Below, one piece after another: positions 50,301-60,921 of a DNA stretch of 64,000 nucleotides. The position numbers were made by a program, and so were the translations under genes. Origin of the DNA: Morchella semilibera. Taxonomy: Eukaryota > Ascomycota > Pezizomycetes > Pezizales > Morchellaceae. Each line of letters starts with the position of its first letter. Positions within the stretch are counted from its first letter, which is position 1. Location: assembly GCA_009192285.1 (NCBI GenBank), contig CM018605.1, positions 458,767-522,766 of the forward strand. The letters run 5' to 3'. Under the pieces are notes generated by a model that worked only from the letters and a program-made list of their open reading frames with translations, did no database searches and was not told the DNA's origin.

Positions 50301-50857
50301 GGAAGAGGTGGCAGCTCTCGGTCCCGCATGTCCGTGAGGGATACTGTTGGAGGTGGGGGCTTTCCCGGGGATGGATTAGGTGCTTCCTGCGATAGTTGCG
50401 GTGCGGCTGATGTAGCTTCGATAGGGCTGTTCTTCTCTGGTGCGTCCGGAGGTGATTCCGCTTCTTCAACCTTTTCTGAAGACCCCCCGGCAGGAGAAGT
50501 TGGTACAGGCGTGGACTCTGCAGGGCTGCTCCCCTCCGGAAGTTCGTTATTGTTTTCCTTTATCTCCTCTGTAGGTTCCAAAACAATGGGGATATCAGCT
50601 ATTGGTGTAAGCTTGGGCCCAAGAGCTTCGGCTTCCTGCTCCTTTTCTTCGTCTTCTTCGTGTACATCCGAGATCTTGACTTCAGTAAAGCTCTCCTCGT
50701 CGTCAGAAGCATCTCCGTTGACATTCACAGGTATTGAACCTGTGACCATCTCAGTATGCTTGGTCTCCGCTGTCTCCTTTGTAGACGCCGAAACAGATGG
50801 AGACCCAGCACTAGCACTAACTTCGACGTCAGCACGATGATCCTTCTCGTCGGACAT
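44353..50857 (-). CDS. SEC7: Sec7/BIG-type Arf guanine nucleotide exchange factor
   Basis: Large trans-Golgi Arf1 activator. Exons 50857-48887, 48818-46580, 46508-44743 and 44680-44353, about 2100 residues. The first ~230 residues are acidic, Pro/Ser-rich and disordered, followed by the DCB and HUS regions (HUS block ALVEIYLNYDCDRTALDNM). The Sec7 domain lies at about residues 870-1060 with the catalytic glutamate finger in IGEYLGEGDPEN and the loop FLQSFRLPGEAQKIDRFM. C-terminal HDS-type helical repeats follow (VGCHSNTSVVFFALDSLRQLS, FKFQKDFLKPF, DMVLRCLSQML). Exon 2 as written has one extra base in a run of three A at 48780-48782. Upstream of it the translation KEIEVFFKEIYL, and downstream NILDNRHSSVQQKQ, are both conserved but in different frames. 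SEC7 is essential in yeast, so an assembly error is the best explanation. Confidence 0.95.
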
Positions 50858-51688
50858 GATTGCTGTCTGTCGCGGTCAGAGTGACCGGTACTCGATTCCT
50901 TGTTTAATTCGCGCTTCTGTTATGATTCGAGGGCTCTTTTGTGTGGGCGCGGTAGGCAGGAGATGGGCACACGTTAGATGTTCTTGAGTGGGTGATGAGG
51001 TGATGGGAGTTCGTCGTATTTCTCCCACATCTACAGGCGGCCCAAGGATAGGTCCGGGGGTTGCTGTGTTCGGCTTACTTTATGCAGCCCACTTGGGAAA
51101 TTTATTAAAATAGCTCCAGAGGCGTTTTTCTCCTTACTCACCCGTCCAATCATAAAACAATTGTTGCACTTTCGCAATGCGATAGGTACTTCAGCTTTCC
51201 GAATGGCGGTCGACTTAGATACACTGCAGGGCCCGACAATTGGCAGCGGCTTGTTTGTCTATCCCGAACACATGGCTTCTTCTTTCTCTTCTTCTCTGCA
51301 TTTCCCGGATTTGAATAGTTTCTCTGTCACGTGAAATCCCATCCAGAGTACCTACATGTATGTATACGGATGTGATAACACCGTTCTTCCGGGGGCTTCA
51401 ATAGAGAAAATACAATACTTACATACATGTAAGTACATGTATCCCAATCCTTGACGCGTGGCCCATCGAGATAACAATCTGCAAAAACTTGCCCTTGAAA
51501 CACAATGAATTCCATTTTGCATGCTATTATGAAACTTGACCGCGATGGCCGTGCATCCGGGACCGTAGTATAATAATTCTGTACAATTCTGGCTTGGTTT
51601 GAGGCACATATGGGTTCTGGGGTAGAAGGGTTCAACGGCGGGGAAGATTACGTAGGGAACACTCGAGCGATTTAGCCAAATACATGTA

Positions 51689-51784
51689 CTACGGGTGTAG
51701 GGGTAAGTCTATAGACACCTACATGTAGGTACTCCTGTTGCAACCACGACCACTGTAGACTACAGACTTACCCCCAACCCGTAG
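51689..51784. mobile_element. 96-bp MITE, same family as 6682-6774
   Basis: Left end CTACGGGTGTAGGGG (51689 on) and right end 51764-51784 are inverted repeats of about 21 bases with two differences. TA flanks both sides (51687-51688, 51785-51786). The core shares CCTGTTGCAAC-ACGAC with the copy at 6682. The core also contains a TACATGTA palindrome. Non-autonomous Tc1/mariner-like. Confidence 0.78.
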
Positions 51785-51824
51785 TACCTACAGCTGTACA
51801 AGGCCTATCATTTATTAGAGTGAT

Positions 51825-51909
51825 TTGGCCAACAACCTCAGAATCTAAATATTTAGTTCCTGGCGATAGTTTTTGGTGTGAAAATCCCACCAAGAACTCA
51901 AAATTTGAG
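51825..51909 (+). repeat. Dispersed repeat, copy 2 (copy 1 at 7766-7860)
   Basis: Starts TTGGCCAACAACCTCAGAAT and continues TAAATATTTAGTTCCTGGCG and CCCACCAAGAACTC, aligned over its length with 7766-7860. It begins only 40 bases after the MITE. Confidence 0.65.
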
Positions 51910-52394
51910 CTATTGTCACCCAACAATTTTCGGGATTTACATAGTTCCATTCCTGGGTAGTACAGATGCAGCAATCAAGGTGGGCATATCTTCATATTAC
52001 CCACCTATCCAATATCCAAGTACCACCTGCAATACTATAGGGCCGCCAATTTACCTCAATACGAGTTAATGTCGTGGGAAGCCCTGAATACTATACTTGC
52101 CATCACCCTCATCAGATGATTAAACGGGGCCTGGTCTGGAATTACGCTGGTCCAGGTAGGGTTTATCAAATTCTGGGTTCTCCACATCCACACTACTCTA
52201 AACACAATCAATAAGTATAAGAAAATTTGAAATCCGACTTTTATACAATTGTGCTCACTAAATACTAATTATAAAACCCGAGAGGTGTTTGCGGCCCAAC
52301 AAAGTAAACAGGAAAGCAAAAAAAACGCCAATCTACATGATATTTTCCCCAAGCCCAAGAAAAGAAAGACGTTTACTGTTCTAATAAGTGTCCG

Positions 52395-53895
52395 CTATAC
52401 AACCACTGAGGTCTGCTCTGGAATAGCCACGGGGGCAGTCTCAGCAGCTGCCTTGATATTGGCAACAGACCCGACCCCTCGCTCCGCCAACTTCCTTCCC
52501 TCTTTTCGCGGAGCGACAACACCCCCCGCAGCCTTCGCAGTTGCACTCGCACTCTTTGCTTTCTCGACGGCCTTTGTAACGGCCTTCTCCTCCACTAAGG
52601 TCTCTTCCACGGTAGTAGAAGGAAGGGGCTCATACTTGATTCCAAGAATGCCGCAGATCTGCTCGTGTGTCTTTGCTTGGTGCACCTTTTGGTAGATTGC
52701 ATCCTTGCCGGGTATGATTCTACCCAATACAAACTTTGTGTTCGTAAAGTGGCTTTCGATCTTTACGGCAGTTCTCACAAACTCGTCCGCTATTTCTTTC
52801 CATGGCAGCGGATTTTCGGGAAGAAATACACTCATGTTAACTTCTGCTGCACGGGCGATCATACATCCGTCAACGCCATATTCTTCACAGAGCTGGAGCG
52901 CGTGAGCCCGGCTTAGGACATCGCCGTTAGCAATACACTCCACGCCTGCTGCACGGCAGATGTTTGCGACATCTGCGAGGACATCGCGGACCGCAGGATC
53001 GCGGGGGCGCTGTGGGATGGTACGGCAGTGTAGGGTAAGCCGGTGAATGCCGGTTGTGCAGAGGCGTTCCACTAGCTTTAGGGTCTCGGTGTGGGGCTCG
53101 AGCAGGCGGATCTTGACGGAGATGGGGAGGGAGTGGGGGGTTCCTATTTGGGTGACGAGGGAGGTGAGGATGGCGACAAGGTTGTCGGGGTTTTTGAGCA
53201 GGCCGGCACCCATTCCAGCATGAATACTGAAGTGCTATAGCAAATATAAGTATATGGGCAAATGAGGGTATGGGACAGTGGATGAGTAGAGTGGGGGTGG
53301 AGAAGAGGGTGCTTCTATTGGATGTTGACTATATATAAAGACACCACAAGTGCAGAGTGTTCCTTCTCAGAGATATTTCATCCTAGGCATCCACTGAAAT
53401 TTAACAAATTTTGCATTCACGTACCTTTGGACATCCTGAATTGACATCCACCCCCGCCACTACCGTCCCACCTTCTCTCTCCCCGTCTTCTCCCCTCGAG
53501 ACTAAGACCTTTGCTGCCTCCACCGCCAATTCCGCATTCGCCGTCCCCATTTGGAATACGACCTTGCCACCCTCGATCTCTGGGTGAGTCCTAAAAACTA
53601 CCTTTTCTTCTCCCCTCGCGCCGCCGGAGGGCTTGACAAAGTCGATAGTTCCAGTACGCTTGTTGATGACGCGCTTACAACCTATAATCGCTTTGTCGAC
53701 TATCTCGGGGCCCCAGACCATATCGGCACCATATTTGAGTGACAGGAGTCGGGTTGGAAGTTCCCCGGTACGGACCATAGGTGCCAGGATCACCTTTTTG
53801 GCGGCGGCGGACATGATGTGTGTTAGAGGTGCGTTTGTGACAGTTGCAAATAGGCGCTTGGTGGTGGCTGTAGGGGCCTTGAACATCCCCCACAT
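52395..53895 (-). CDS. DUS2: tRNA-dihydrouridine(20) synthase Dus2
   Basis: FMN-dependent reductase that makes dihydrouridine at position 20 of the tRNA D-loop. Exons 53895-53425 and 53234-52395 give 436 residues. Seen: VILAPMVRTGELPTRLLSLKYGAD, GGKVVFQMGTANAELAVEAA, the catalytic cysteine C155 in DVNSGCPK, then HFSIHAGMGAGLL (the GMGA/GLL block is Dus2-specific), ISVKIRLL, LTLHCRTIPQRP, ECIANGDVLSRAHAL and DGCMIARAA. The C-terminus is an Ala/Lys-rich low-complexity tail with no double-stranded RNA-binding domain, as in other fungi. The first ~28 residues (MWGMFKAPTATTKRLFATVT) look like a mitochondrial presequence, and an internal Met at MSAAAKK (53811-53813) could give a second, cytosolic/nuclear form. 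The intron is 190 bases, longer than average. Confidence 0.94.
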
Positions 53896-55010
53896 AACAC
53901 AGGCAGGTTGAGATCTCGAACAGCAGCTCAGGGAGTGTGTGGGGGGTGTTTTTTTTTTTTGCGATCATGGGTTCTGATCTTATCTTATCAGAATTGGCTT
54001 GGCTCTGTTAATCATTGTGGGGATTACTACTCCTCGATAGTAACGCATACATGTATGCCCCCAGGCATGAGAATAGTCCCCGTTTTAGGGACTTGAAACG
54101 AAGCGTAGGTTTCAAACTCCAGGCGCCATAAGACTACACCAGCACAACTTTTAAGCTTCTGAGGTGCTACGCCTAAGGCAGGTTGACTACATGTAAATGC
54201 GTGCTGCCACCCCCGAGGGGCGGTAGAAAAAATAACGTTAATTAGGGAATCTACTCTAGCCATTGTGTCTAGGGGATCCCAAGTCTAGCAATGCTAATCC
54301 CCCCGACAATAGAGGAATTAGATTGGTTTATATTGTGTTTGTTAGTAAAGCCATATGAATTTTTGCTCTTTTGCTTTTTGGGGGCGGGGGGGCAATTCTT
54401 GCGCAACTACGTATCGGAACCAATTCTTTTATAGAGGAGGCGGTTGAGCTGCGTCTTCACACGTCCGATGCCGGTGTGTTTATGGGCTTTTGAGCCGTAC
54501 ACAGATGCGCAGGCTGACATTATACCAAAGACACATTACCATATACTTAATCATAGCCTAGAATCATTTCCCTAGTTTGGTCAATTTCTAGCCAAAATGA
54601 TTGTATTCTTATACAACTTATCCATAGGCATGAACAACAAGTTCAATGTTGTGTAAACAAGACTACAAAATACTTAAGTACATACAGCGCGCGCGCGTGA
54701 GTCAAACAAAAACTTTTCAGAAACCATAACCCGAGATTCCTGTTCCTTCCCATGCCACCTTTTTTTAAAAAAAAAATTTCCCTAATTTGGGTATTGATAC
54801 GAAACGAAATAAAGATTTCTCCTTTTTTCTTTTCCTGAATAACATGAATATCAAAAACTACTTCAATGTATTCCATTCGCGGCGGCCTGTTCCAGGCCAT
54901 TGATGTTAACCTTTACCTCTGAGGAAAGGCCAGATCTCGGTGCTTCGAGGTGCTCCTTCCGCTGGATTGGTAGTGGTGTACCGGGACGAGACGATACGAG
55001 CTTTACATCC
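53896..55010. other. Intergenic with transposon remnant
   Basis: DUS2 promoter and LEU4 3' flank. TACATGTA at 54048 and 54188, a remnant of the 8571-type MITE (54277-54395), a GC dinucleotide tract near 54688-54697. No gene seen. Confidence 0.6.
54277..54395 (+). mobile_element. Diverged relative of the MITE at 8571-8726
   Basis: Left end ATCCCAAGTCTAGCAATGCT then AATCCCCC parallels the left end of the 8571 element. GAGGAATTA and GTTAGTAAAGCCA follow at the same spacing, then a TTTTGGGGGCGGGGGG stretch in place of the right arm. The right terminus is degenerate, so the border is approximate. Confidence 0.6.
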
Positions 55011-56908
55011 TTAGTTAGTCTCACCTTCAGAGTTAAGGGGAGTGGAATCACTGGAACTTGCCTTACTAGCCGCACCTAAAACGGCAATCAAACTGGCCTG
55101 AGCCGCATCTTCATGAATACCCACGCCCCATACTGTCTCTTTCCCGCCTTCCTGTGTCCTGATTAAACACTCAATGAAACATGCTGCCTTCACCTCCCTT
55201 CCTTGTCCAATAGCGTGCTCCTTGTAATCTCTAACATCTAAATCAACACCTACTGACTTCAAGGCATCAGCTAAGGAAGAGATAGGACCGTTCCCGACAC
55301 CCTTAATAGAGTGCTCACGCCCATCCATTGAGACGATACCAGCGAAGTTACGGCGGGGAGTAACATTCTGTTTCCCAAGCCCTGGAGACGGCGATGTTGA
55401 GCGATCGGTTGAGAACTCGTAGTCGATTAAACTGATTCTTGAGGGGGTGTTGAGATGATACTCCGTCTCGAACAAGTGCTGAATCTCGTGTGGCTTCAAT
55501 TCGCGGGAGAGGGCGTCTGCCTGTTTTTGCACGACTCTAGAGAAAGCAATCTGGAGACCACGAGGCAGGTCCAGGTCGAGAGCACGTTGGATAACCCATG
55601 CCACACCGCCCTTTCCAGACTGTGAGTTGACACGGATAACAGCCTCATATGTACGGCCGATATCAGCGGGGTCAAGAGGGAGGTAAGGAAGTTGCCATGG
55701 GCCATCGTCGCCAACACCTGCGTCGGCGCGAACTTTGAAGCCCTTCTTGATAGCGTCCTGATGTGAACCAGAGAAGGCACAGACAACGAGCTGACCCCCG
55801 TAAGGCGCGCGGGGGTGAACAGGGATCTTGGTACAGTCTTCGACAGTGTCGATGACTTTAGTGATCTCAGAAAAATCTACATTAGGGCTGACACCCTGGG
55901 TGTAGAGGTTTAGTGCGAGAGTTACCAGATCGACATTGCCGGTACGCTCACCGTGGCCAAAGAGACAACCTTCGACTCGGTCGGCGCCAGCCATCTGTGC
56001 GAGTTCCGCAGCAGCAATCGCACATCCACGGTCATTGTGTGGGTGTAGAGAAATGCAAATCTTTTCACGCTCGGTAATCCCGCGACAGAAATACTCAATC
56101 TGGTCAGCATAAACATTAGGAGTAGACATCTCCACAGTTGCGGGGAGGTTGAAAATGATTGGGTTGGATTCTGTGGGCTCCCAGGCGGCTTTAACGGCTT
56201 CACAAATACGGATAGCAAAGTCGAGGCGAGTGTCACTGAAGGTCTCAGGGGAGAACTCGTAACCCCATTCAGTTCCCTGGGCATCCGGGTTGTCTTTCGT
56301 CAAACTTCGGACAAGTTTTGTGCATTTGACGGCAAGCTCCAAAGACTGGTCTTCGGTCATGCCAAACACAATACGACGGAAACACTCTGAAGTTGCGAGG
56401 TAAAGATGGATGATCGCTTTTTTGGCGCCCTTCATGGACTCAATTGTGGGGCGAATAAAATCCTCACGACAAGGAGAAAGGACTTGGAGCCAGACATCGT
56501 CGGGTACAGCCCCCGGTGTCTCGACAAGGCGGCGGGTGAAATCAAAGTCGGTCTGCGATGCAGAAGGGAAAGAGACTTCGATTTCCTTGTAGCCGATCTC
56601 TGTAAGCATCTTGAACATACGCCATTTTTGGTCACCGTCCTATGTTACGAAGAGAGAAGTGGAATTAGCACCCTAAACGCCTATTCAACTTTTATGCAAA
56701 GGTTCTAAAGTACCATAGGGTCAACCAATGACTGATTACCGTCTCGCAAGTCCGTAGAGAGCCATCTGGGAGCCTTTGTGATAGTTTTATTTGGCCATTG
56801 GCGATCAGGCAAACTGACAGGCGGGAACGGCCTGTATTTCTTTACTGGATTTTTGAGCCTAAAATTTCTCTCAGTCAGTTTGTTGGACAAATCCAGAGCT
56901 ATTTGCAT
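55011..56908 (-). CDS. LEU4: 2-isopropylmalate synthase
   Basis: First committed step of leucine synthesis: acetyl-CoA plus 2-ketoisovalerate to 2-isopropylmalate. Exons 56908-56714 and 56639-55011 give 607 residues. The catalytic TIM barrel shows [15 protein letters not shown] (metal and substrate binding), the [19 protein letters not shown] block, and the HxH metal ligands in [30 protein letters not shown] and [11 protein letters not shown] follow. The C-terminal LeuA dimer/allosteric domain begins near [19 protein letters not shown] and ends with AALS-like helices, so leucine feedback control is expected. An in-frame stop just upstream of 56908 fixes the start; no clear mitochondrial presequence is seen, though one could be encoded in an unseen upstream exon. 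Two TGACTCA-type sites in the promoter suggest control by the Gcn4/CPC1 amino-acid-starvation factor. Confidence 0.96.
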
Positions 56909-56949
56909 GAACTAGCAGCTTACATAGGCATTTTGTGATAGTTGAGCTT

Positions 56950-56956
56950 TGAGTCA
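56950..56956. promoter_or_regulatory. Putative Gcn4/CPC1 site upstream of LEU4
   Basis: Perfect TGAGTCA (reverse TGACTCA), 42 bases upstream of the LEU4 ATG. This is the consensus of the bZIP general amino-acid control factor. Confidence 0.5.
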
Positions 56957-57165
56957 CTCGAGAAAGTTATCCGTTTTCTTCTGTCTTGGGTTCAATGATT
57001 GATTCTGGGTGGGACCCTTTTTATAGCGAATGAAAGAACTGGGCTTTCCTGTTTGGTGGCGTTATGTTTGAAATTTGTGTGGAAGGGAAAGTTCCGATCC
57101 CTTCGAATTCTGACGTCTCACTGGAAGGAAATGCGAGCTGCCCCCGCCTTTATCCTGCACATACA

Positions 57166-57172
57166 TGACTCA
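57166..57172. promoter_or_regulatory. Second putative Gcn4/CPC1 site upstream of LEU4
   Basis: Perfect TGACTCA about 260 bases upstream of the LEU4 ATG. Having two copies in one short promoter strengthens the case for the first. Confidence 0.45.
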
Positions 57173-57229
57173 TCATGTAGTGATGTACGCCTTCATCCCC
57201 ACTCACTCGTCCCGATGACTACATGTACA

Positions 57230-57334
57230 TGTAGGATGTTTGGATAGAACCCTACTACATGTAGTATGTATATATACATGTGCCATATGCATTCCTTTCT
57301 GTGTTAACCTACTACATACATGTAACTACATGTA
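57230..57334. repeat. Cluster of five TACATGTA palindromes
   Basis: Copies at 57230, 57236 (overlapping), 57256, 57317 and 57327 within 105 bases, plus related ACATGTG and ACATAC words between them. Confidence 0.9.
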
Positions 57335-58070
57335 ACCACTACCACAGAGGGACTATACATCTATACCTGCGATGAAAGCCCAAACTCTCGTTAAACTCGT
57401 ACATATGTCTTGGCGAAGCCCAAATACACTTGTTATGCCATTGTGGTGTAGTCTCGTTCCCAGCCCGTACGGTGATGTTGGTGGTGGTGGTTGTGACCGG
57501 TTAGGTTCATATATCACAGTAGGGTCTAGAGCAATAACTTTTCGGAAAAAAGCCGAGTTTCTAAATAACCCCGCCGGACTTTTTTGGAGTTTTATATAAG
57601 GTACCTAGGGTAGGGTAGGTCTATGCGAGATCGGGAGAGCGTTTAAAAGCCGGTACAGTACCAAATCGGGAAGTATGCTGGTAACCTTAGTTGAGCCGCA
57701 GCCTTGGCAATACGAAACAGGAGAGAGCTCATCTAGCCATCTAGCCCACCCCTATTGAGTGAATTTCTCGCTGCGTTGCGAGAGGTTCTATGTACATGTA
57801 GTGCTTAAATATGAGGCTCAATCTTTCAGGCACTTTCCCCGATATGGCCCCGGCCGGAAATCGCCATTTCGGCACAAATTTCATCAGTAATAGATAAAGT
57901 TGCAGTATGCAATTGGCTACATGTAGTTGGAAATAACAATTTAGCAATTTGATAGAGGTCTAACAATTAAATTGTGAAATGGCATATGCCAGTGGCAGGG
58001 GCTCCCTGCCCGAAAGGGTCCTCAGATTGCACCATTCTTGTCCAAGCTAAAAAGAGGGACAGTCAGATAA

Positions 58071-58102
58071 TTTTTTTCCCTTTCCCCTTTTCTTCTCTTC
58101 TA
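58071..58102 (+). promoter_or_regulatory. Pyrimidine-rich promoter tract of SAM synthetase
   Basis: T/C-only stretch about 70-100 bases before the ATG, followed by a CA-rich leader (AACACAACAACAACACC). This is the usual promoter layout of strongly expressed fungal genes. Confidence 0.55.
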
Positions 58103-58169
58103 TCAACACAACAACAACACCACAACCGAACTCAACAAAACAATAAAAAGTAAAAATACCAAATTCAAG

Positions 58170-59578
58170 ATGGTTGCTACTGGAACTTTCCTTTTCACTT
58201 CAGAGTCAGTTGGTGAGGGTCACCCTGACAAGATCGCGTAAGTTACCACAATTCATAGAACCAATGCTACCCCGCTTTCCAATTGTGTGAGGTTCATCCA
58301 TGTTAGTTCCCGTACTTACAGTTTTACAGCGATCAGGTCTCCGACGCTGTTCTCGATGCCTGCTTGGCCGAGGACCGCCTCTCCAAGGTCGCTTGTGAGA
58401 CTGCGACCAAGACTGGTATGATCATGGTTTTTGGTGAAATTACCACCAGCGCCCGTCTTGACTACCAAAAGATTATCCGTGATACCATCAGGGACATTGG
58501 ATACGATGACTCAAGGAAGGGTTTTGACTACAACACCTGTAACGTTTTGGTTGCCATTGAGCAGCAATCTAAGGATATTGCTCAGGGTCTCCATTATGAG
58601 AAGGCTCTCGAAGAGTTGGGCGCTGGTGATCAGGGAATCATGTTCGGATATGCTACCGATGAGACCCCTCAGCTCCTCCCCTTGACTGTTGTTCTTGCCC
58701 ACAAGTTGAACGCCGATATGGCCGCCGCCCGTCGTGATGGCTCTCTCCCATGGCTCCGACCTGATACCAAGACCCAAGTCACCGTTGAGTACGCTCATGA
58801 CAACGGTGCCGTCATTCCTAAGCGCGTTGACACTGTCGTTGTTTCTGCCCAGCACTCTGAGGACATTACCACCGAAGAGTTGAGGAAGGAGATTTTGGAG
58901 AAGATTGTCAAGAAGTCAATCCCTGCCCAGTACCTCGATGAGAAGACCATTTACCACGTAAGAAAAGCTTTCTATTTAGCCTCTCAATTATGAAGTTACT
59001 AACAGGATAAAGATCCAACCCTCTGGTCAATTTATTATTGGTGGACCCCAGGGTGATGCCGGTTTGACCGGACGTAAGATCATCGTCGACACCTACGGTG
59101 GATGGGGTGCTCACGGTGGTGGTGCTTTCTCTGGAAAGGACTTCTCCAAGGTTGACCGCTCTGCTGCCTACGTTGCCCGTTGGATCGCCAAGTCTTTGGT
59201 CGCTGCTGGCCTTGCCCGCCGTGCCCTCGTTCAGCTCTCATACGCCATTGGTGTTGCTGAGCCTCTTTCTATCTTCGTATGTAGCCTCTCATAGAACTCG
59301 CCTATATACGACGTACTGATAATTTATTAGGTCGACACATATGGTACCTCCGACAAGAGTAGTGACGAGTTGGTTGCTATCATCCGCAAGAACTTTGACC
59401 TTAGGCCTGGTGTCATTGTCAAGGATTTGGATCTTGCCAGACCCATCTACCTTCAGACCGCCAAGAACGGTATGTTAATATGCTTCAGTGTATGGTTCGT
59501 TTTTCTAATAGTTGAGTTATAGGACACTTCACCAACCAGGAGTTCTCCTGGGAGAAGCCCAAGAAGCTCGAGCTCTAG
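58170..59578 (+). CDS. SAM2: S-adenosylmethionine synthetase
   Basis: Makes S-adenosylmethionine from methionine and ATP; cytosolic homotetramer. Exons 58170-58237, 58330-58957, 59013-59276, 59331-59469 and 59523-59578 give 384 residues, the normal length. Seen: [20 protein letters not shown] (ATP/methionine site), [31 protein letters not shown] (the active-site signature), [40 protein letters not shown] and SWEKPK near the end. Codon use is strongly biased to GGT, GCC, AAG and CTC/TTG, unlike neighbours, and together with the pyrimidine tract indicates high expression. All introns are GT-AG and 53-92 bases. Confidence 0.98.
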
Positions 59579-60414
59579 ATCACTTGGTCTGACTCAGCTT
59601 TTCAATAATTCCTTTCTTTTGTTCTATTACCTTTCTTTCCTTTTCTCTTTCATAAATCAAGTCTTGGGTAGCCGCCTTCAACTTCGACTACTCACTTAAA
59701 AGGCTTTGGGGTATATTATTATGACAATTTCGGTAGAATGTATGAGGTGGGGATTGGTAAAGGCGTTTTTCAACAAGATAAAATCTGGGTATAGGATAGG
59801 CGTGTCATTCAACATTTAAAAAGTTGGTTTTGGGATCATCTTTATCGGCGCAGCACGGGTAATTTCAACCTTCTCGTGTCTGTTTTTGTTTCTGATTTTA
59901 GCTAGTTAGTAGGCTTTTGTGTGTAGGGTGCTGTTTCTCAAACGATCCATATAGACAAATATAATCAATTTACTAGCAAAAATACCACAGGAACACCCAA
60001 GATGTAATATTCTTAATCGAGTTTTATCTGCCTTAATACTTAGCTTATTATGTCAAAGGGCCTCAAGGCTCCAGCCCATCCCAGTACTAACGTTTACATG
60101 TTGTAGGAGATCTAACAAAATATAAATAATTGGGGGGGATTTGGATAGTAATATGGTTGCCTCCGAATTGATCTCGCGGCTAATGACGGTCACCCATGAT
60201 CGGGAACGTCATGAATGGATGGCCCATATAGCGAATCAAGAAAATCACACATTATCACTCGCTTAAGATCTGACAGGGTTACTACATACACATTGTACGC
60301 CTGTACGGGTACACTAGGACAGACTATAAAACCACACCACCTCCCATAGCAGACATATCGCCCCTTACAACTACCACACACATTTCAATCTCTCATCTAC
60401 ATCACAATTCTACA
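59579..60414. other. Intergenic, no gene seen
   Basis: 3' flank of SAM synthetase and promoter of the Pro/Ala protein gene. No TACATGTA here. Confidence 0.6.
60325..60330 (+). promoter_or_regulatory. TATA box of the Pro/Ala-rich gene
   Basis: TATAAA 90 bases upstream of the ATG at 60415, followed by a CA/CT-rich leader; consistent with a transcribed plus-strand gene. Confidence 0.55.
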
Positions 60415-60921
60415 ATGGCTGACGGGCCACGCCTATTCTATCATGCTATGGGTGGCTATTGGGCTGCCGCTCCTCCAGCTGCCCCGGCTCCTCCAGCTGC
60501 CCCGGCTCCTGCCCCGGCTGCTGCACCAGCTCCGCCCCCAGGCTTTCATGGCTACGCCGTTACTTTTCAATACCATCAGCCTCCTGCAGCTCCTGCAGTA
60601 GCTCCTGCGGCACCTCCTGCAGCTCCTGCCGCTGCACCTTTGATCTGGACTTACGCCAGGCATCTCGTGCCCCCTCCAGCTCCTCCGGCACAGGCCCCAG
60701 CTCCTGCTCAAGCTCCGATCATTTGGCATAGCGAATACGGTTTCGCTACTGCTCAGCCAGCAGCACCAGGCCCAGCCCCTGCTGCAGCCGCCCCGGCTCC
60801 AGCTCCAGCTCCGGCTCCTGCTCCTGCTCCAGCTCCTGCCCCGGCTCCAGCTCCAGCCCCGGCCCCGGGACCTCCCCCCTATTTCTACAACAATTTTAAC
60901 TACAATGTTGTCATGCGCTAG
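60415..60921 (+). CDS. Proline/alanine-rich orphan protein
   Basis: Single exon, 168 residues, about two thirds Pro and Ala. No signal peptide and no membrane segment. Pro-Ala linkers separate five short aromatic modules: PRLFYHAMGGYW, GFHGYAVTFQYHQ, PLIWTYARHLVP, PIIWHSEYGFATAQ and a C-terminal YFYNNFNYNVVMR. The AP dipeptide run near residues 126-152 is almost uninterrupted. I do not recognise the family. The opposite strand is also open for 189 codons because the repeat is compositionally simple. The plus ORF is preferred because of its TATA box, leader and the non-random aromatic modules. It could be a scaffold, a phase-separating or wall-associated protein, or a young gene born from repeat expansion. 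Confidence 0.65.
   Translation: MADGPRLFYHAMGGYWAAAPPAAPAPPAAPAPAPAAAPAPPPGFHGYAVTFQYHQPPAAPAVAPAAPPAAPAAAPLIWTYARHLVPPPAPPAQAPAPAQAPIIWHSEYGFATAQPAAPGPAPAAAAPAPAPAPAPAPAPAPAPAPAPAPAPGPPPYFYNNFNYNVVMR

Larger units (their letters stand above)
50858..52394. other. Intergenic, second repeat island
   Basis: SEC7 promoter followed by a repeat-rich stretch with five TACATGTA copies (51353, 51424, 51434, 51681, 51720), a TA-flanked MITE (51689-51784) and a dispersed repeat (51825-51909). No gene seen; the right end is the 3' flank of DUS2. Confidence 0.6.
56909..58169. other. Divergent promoter region LEU4/SAM synthetase
   Basis: About 1.26 kb shared upstream region. It has two TGACTCA sites near LEU4, a dense TACATGTA group (57230-57334) plus copies at 57793 and 57918, and a CT-rich tract followed by a CA-rich leader before the SAM synthetase start. 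No gene. Confidence 0.7.

Noticed and set aside
50253-50840. 195-codon plus-strand ORF opposite the SEC7 N-terminus
   Set aside because: Shadow of the Pro/Ser/Glu-rich disordered region of SEC7; no family features.
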